DNA of 8,499 nucleotides from NCBI GenBank assembly GCA_955652195.1, contig CATPBC010000161.1, positions 1 through 8,499 on the forward strand, read 5' to 3'. Of this stretch, positions 6,385 to 8,499 are shown piece after piece. The translations under genes and the position numbers were made by a program. The notes under the pieces are model-generated. The model was not told where the DNA came from. It saw only the letters and a list, made by a program, of their open reading frames with translations, and made no database searches. This stretch comes from an uncultured Xanthobacteraceae bacterium. Its GTDB lineage: Bacteria > Pseudomonadota > Alphaproteobacteria > Rhizobiales > Xanthobacteraceae. The stretch's first letter is position 1. Every line of letters begins with the position of its first letter.

Positions 6385-7349
6385 TTGCCGATGCCGTCAT
6401 CGAGGCCCACGGGCTCACCAAAACCTATGGTTCGGCGGTCGCCGTCGACCACATTTCGTTTAGCGTCGGACGCGGCGAGATTTTCGGTCTGTTGGGTCCC
6501 AACGGCGCCGGCAAAACCACGACGATCTTGATGATGTTGGGGCTGACCGAGATTTCCGAAGGCGACGTGCGCGTGCTCGGATTCAATCCGGCGCGCGAAC
6601 CGCTCTCGGTTAAACGCCGCGTCGGTTATCTTCCCGACACCGTCGGCTTCTATGACAATCTGACCGCGGCAGACAATCTACGTTACACCGCGCGGCTGAT
6701 CGGGTTTCGCGCCATGGAGCGGGAAAAGCGGATCGCCGCCGCGCTCGACCGCGTCGGCCTTGCCGAATTCGCGGACAAACGGGTTGACACCTTCTCTCGC
6801 GGCATGCGGCAGCGGCTGGGCCTTGCCGAAATCGTGATGAAAGGCGCGCAAATCGCCATCCTTGACGAGCCGACATCCGGGCTCGATCCCCATGCCACGG
6901 CCGAGCTTCTTGGCATCATCCGCGGCTTCAAGACCGAAGGCGTGTCGGTTCTGCTTTCGTCGCATCTGCTTGAGCGGGTGCAGAGCGTTTGCGACCGGGT
7001 CGCGCTGTTTCACGCCGGGCGCATTGCGCTCATGGGCTCGGTGCCCGATCTCGGGCGCCAGGTGCTCGGCGGTGGCTATGTGGTCGACATCGAGGCCGAT
7101 GGCGTCGGATTGCCCGAACGGCTCGCGCTCATTCCGGGGGTCAGCGGCGTCGAGAAAACGGGAATCGGCAAACTTCGCCTGCACGCCGACCGCGACGTCA
7201 GGCCGGAAGCCGCAGCCGAGGTGGTCGCCATGCAGGGGCGTCTGAAATATCTCGGCGTGCAAGAGCCGAGCCTGGAGGCGATTTACACGCGGTACTTCGA
7301 AGCCAAGCCGGAGCAGGGCGCCCAAGAAAGGACCCGCCATGCAGCGTGA
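6381..7349 (+). CDS. ABC transporter ATP-binding protein (ABC-2/NosF-like)
   Basis: A 322-residue cytoplasmic ATPase that would power the permease encoded next. Motifs: Walker [10 protein letters not shown] (39-47), Q-loop region VGYLPD (81-86), signature FSRGMRQR (138-145, in place of LSGGQ), Walker B IAILDEP (158-164), D-loop SGLDP (166-170) and the switch histidine H195 in [10 protein letters not shown]. The Gln or Glu usual after YLP is Asp here. A C-terminal extension of about 90 residues after the nucleotide-binding domain is typical of the CcmA/NosF/NatA group serving ABC-2 permeases. ATG 6381 overlaps the upstream stop by four bases; the frame is open further upstream, but those codons lie inside the Ig-like gene. 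It overlaps the permease gene by 11 bp. All motifs needed for hydrolysis are intact; substrate unknown. Confidence 0.95.
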   Translation: MIADAVIEAHGLTKTYGSAVAVDHISFSVGRGEIFGLLGPNGAGKTTTILMMLGLTEISEGDVRVLGFNPAREPLSVKRRVGYLPDTVGFYDNLTAADNLRYTARLIGFRAMEREKRIAAALDRVGLAEFADKRVDTFSRGMRQRLGLAEIVMKGAQIAILDEPTSGLDPHATAELLGIIRGFKTEGVSVLLSSHLLERVQSVCDRVALFHAGRIALMGSVPDLGRQVLGGGYVVDIEADGVGLPERLALIPGVSGVEKTGIGKLRLHADRDVRPEAAAEVVAMQGRLKYLGVQEPSLEAIYTRYFEAKPEQGAQERTRHAA

Positions 7350-8301
7350 AGGCTCGGCCTTTTCCGGTCTTGGCGTGGTCATGCTCAAGGAACTCTCGGA
7401 CCACCTGACGAGCATACGCATGCGGGTGCTCGAATGGCTCGTGGTGCTGATTGCGCTTGCGGCGCTGTACGGCGCGATCCAGCAGATCAAGGATACGACG
7501 GCGGAAGACCCCTTCTTGTTCCTGCGGCTGTTCACGACGTCGCGCGATCCGCTGCCTTCATTCGTCTCATTCCTGTCCTTTCTGGTACCGCTCATGGCCA
7601 TCGGACTGGGCTTCGACGCGGTCAACGGCGAACATAACCGGCGCACGCTATCGCGAATCCTGTCACAGCCGATCTATCGAGACGCGCTTCTGTTCGGCAA
7701 GTTTTTGGCCGGTCTAGTCACGCTTGCGATCAGCCTGATCGCGCTGTGGCTTCTCGTCGTCGGGCTCGGTCTCCTTCTCATTGGCATTCCGCCCGGCGCG
7801 GAGGAAATTGCCCGCAGCTTCGTGTTTCTCCTGGTGACGATTGTCTATGCCGGCGTGTGGTTGGCGCTGGCCTTGTTGTTCTCGGTCGTTTTCCGCTCTG
7901 CCGCGACTGCGGCGCTGATCACACTTGGGCTATGGCTGCTCGTGACGTTTATTTGGCCGGTGCTCTCGGGCGCGCTTGCGCAAATTTTCATTCCGCCAGA
8001 TCCGCGCTATACGGCGCTCGGGCTGCAGACGCCCGCTACTGCGCAATTGGAGCAGATCCTGGCGCGGTTTTCGCCTTCGACATTGTACGCCGAGATCGTG
8101 GTGGCGCTTCTCGACCCCACAACGCGCGCGCTCGGCCCGATTTATCTCAGCCAACTGCAAGGCGCGGTGCTCGGCGCGCCGCTGCCGTTCGGCGAAAGCG
8201 TCCTGATCGCTTGGCCGCAGATGGTCGGGATGATCGCCACCGCGATCGTGCTGTTCGTCATCGGCTATGTGATTTTCCAGCGCCAAGAGGTTCGCGCGTA
8301 G
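7339..8301 (+). CDS. ABC-2 type (NosY-like) transporter permease
   Basis: A 320-residue inner-membrane protein with six predicted helices (about residues 31-48, 74-92, 121-150, 160-184, 188-212, 290-313). The cytoplasmic segment after helix 2, [20 protein letters not shown], followed by [13 protein letters not shown], is the characteristic coupling region of ABC-2 permeases of the NosY type (E-x-x-x-x-TL-x-x-x-LS-x-P-x-x-R then GK). A roughly 75-residue stretch between helices 5 and 6 (213-289) is probably exposed to the periplasm, and could contact the Ig-like partner. AAAGGA at about 7324-7330 precedes ATG 7339 at good spacing. A single permease gene implies a homodimer working with two copies of the ATPase. 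ABC-2 permeases generally move substrates outward or extract lipid-linked molecules; what is moved here cannot be read from sequence. Confidence 0.92.
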   Translation: MQREGSAFSGLGVVMLKELSDHLTSIRMRVLEWLVVLIALAALYGAIQQIKDTTAEDPFLFLRLFTTSRDPLPSFVSFLSFLVPLMAIGLGFDAVNGEHNRRTLSRILSQPIYRDALLFGKFLAGLVTLAISLIALWLLVVGLGLLLIGIPPGAEEIARSFVFLLVTIVYAGVWLALALLFSVVFRSAATAALITLGLWLLVTFIWPVLSGALAQIFIPPDPRYTALGLQTPATAQLEQILARFSPSTLYAEIVVALLDPTTRALGPIYLSQLQGAVLGAPLPFGESVLIAWPQMVGMIATAIVLFVIGYVIFQRQEVRA

Positions 8302-8340
8302 GGTGCTGGCAAATCGCTACACAATGCGCACCTAAACAAA

Positions 8341-8364
8341 GAGGGCGGCCCGGGGGCCGCCCTC
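8341..8364. terminator. Strong GC-rich hairpin, probable bidirectional terminator
   Basis: A perfect 10-bp stem, GAGGGCGGCC (8341-8350) with GGCCGCCCTC (8355-8364), closes on the loop CGGG. It sits between the permease stop and the stop of the convergent DUF1236 gene. On the minus strand the stem is followed by TTTGTTTA, a usable T-rich tail; on the plus strand the tail (GAAGTTACTCTATTG) is poor. It therefore looks best as terminator for the minus-strand gene and perhaps also ends the ABC operon. Confidence 0.8.
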
Positions 8365-8386
8365 GAAGTTACTCTATTGTCGGTCA

Positions 8387-8499
8387 CTAAACCGGAAGAA
8401 CCTGAACGATCCTCATGGTGCGTGGTTCGACAATGACGATCTCATTGTTGAACACGAAATACAGATAGTGACGCCAACGCGGCTCGATCCGGATTAAGG
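8387..8499 (-). CDS. DUF1236-type protein, C-terminal end only (5' part outside the window)
   Basis: The minus strand from the right edge reads an open frame of 36 codons ending in TAG at 8387-8389. The peptide includes IEPRWRHYLYFVFNNEIVIV followed by EPRTMRIVQVLPV. This matches the typical end of DUF1236 proteins (a W/Y-R-x-Y-x-YF-V block, then IVIVEP-x-T-x-x-IV-x-V-x-P at the C-terminus), small usually secreted proteins abundant in Hyphomicrobiales and of unknown function. The signal peptide and N-terminal part are beyond the window. It converges on the ABC operon, with a strong hairpin between the two stops. The assignment rests on recalled family pattern over a short stretch, so it is likely rather than certain. 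Confidence 0.75.
   Translation of the reverse strand, partial: LIRIEPRWRHYLYFVFNNEIVIVEPRTMRIVQVLPV

Noticed and set aside
6678..7646. A 322-codon open frame on the minus strand opposite the ABC ATPase and permease
   Set aside because: Antisense to two genes with intact family motifs; its translation has no domain pattern.

Overview
The window looks like chromosomal DNA from an alphaproteobacterium, most likely Hyphomicrobiales (Bradyrhizobium/Xanthobacteraceae-like). This is inferred from the GC-rich coding style with G/C-rich third codon positions, frequent GTG starts, and a DUF1236-type gene end at the right edge, a family typical of that order. There are no mobile elements, no CRISPR arrays and no rRNA or tRNA genes that I can support. 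Coding density is high.

Left block (2-3373, all + strand): the 3' end of a class I PLP aminotransferase, then queC (7-cyano-7-deazaguanine synthase), whose stop codon overlaps the start of a VUT/YhhQ-type membrane transporter, then an RraA/HMG-aldolase family gene, then a DUF218 (ElyC/YdcF-like) membrane protein. The first four genes are nearly contiguous (5 bp gap, 4 bp overlap, 18 bp gap) and could share a transcript. The DUF218 gene follows an 86 bp spacer that holds a small tandem repeat and a possible 22-codon leader ORF. QueC makes preQ0 for queuosine-tRNA synthesis, and the translationally coupled transporter fits import of a queuosine precursor.

Middle block (3374-5193): a short intergenic stretch, a 58-residue single-helix membrane protein of unknown function, a glutathione S-transferase, and a convergent NUDIX hydrolase on the minus strand (COG4119-like). 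The NUDIX gene diverges from the right block; the 183 bp between them contains a possible structured leader.

Right block (5194-8301, + strand): a tightly coupled three-gene operon. It encodes a secreted, C-terminally membrane-anchored protein with three Ig-like (NEW3/COG1470-type) repeats, an ABC ATPase and an ABC-2 type permease with six predicted helices. ATPase and permease each overlap the preceding gene. The layout suggests one membrane complex that exports or extracts something under the control of, or in contact with, a periplasmic Ig-like partner; the substrate is unknown. This is the most interesting system in the window.

Right edge (8302-8499): a strong 10-bp-stem hairpin lies between the permease and the C-terminal end of a convergent minus-strand DUF1236 gene that runs off the window.
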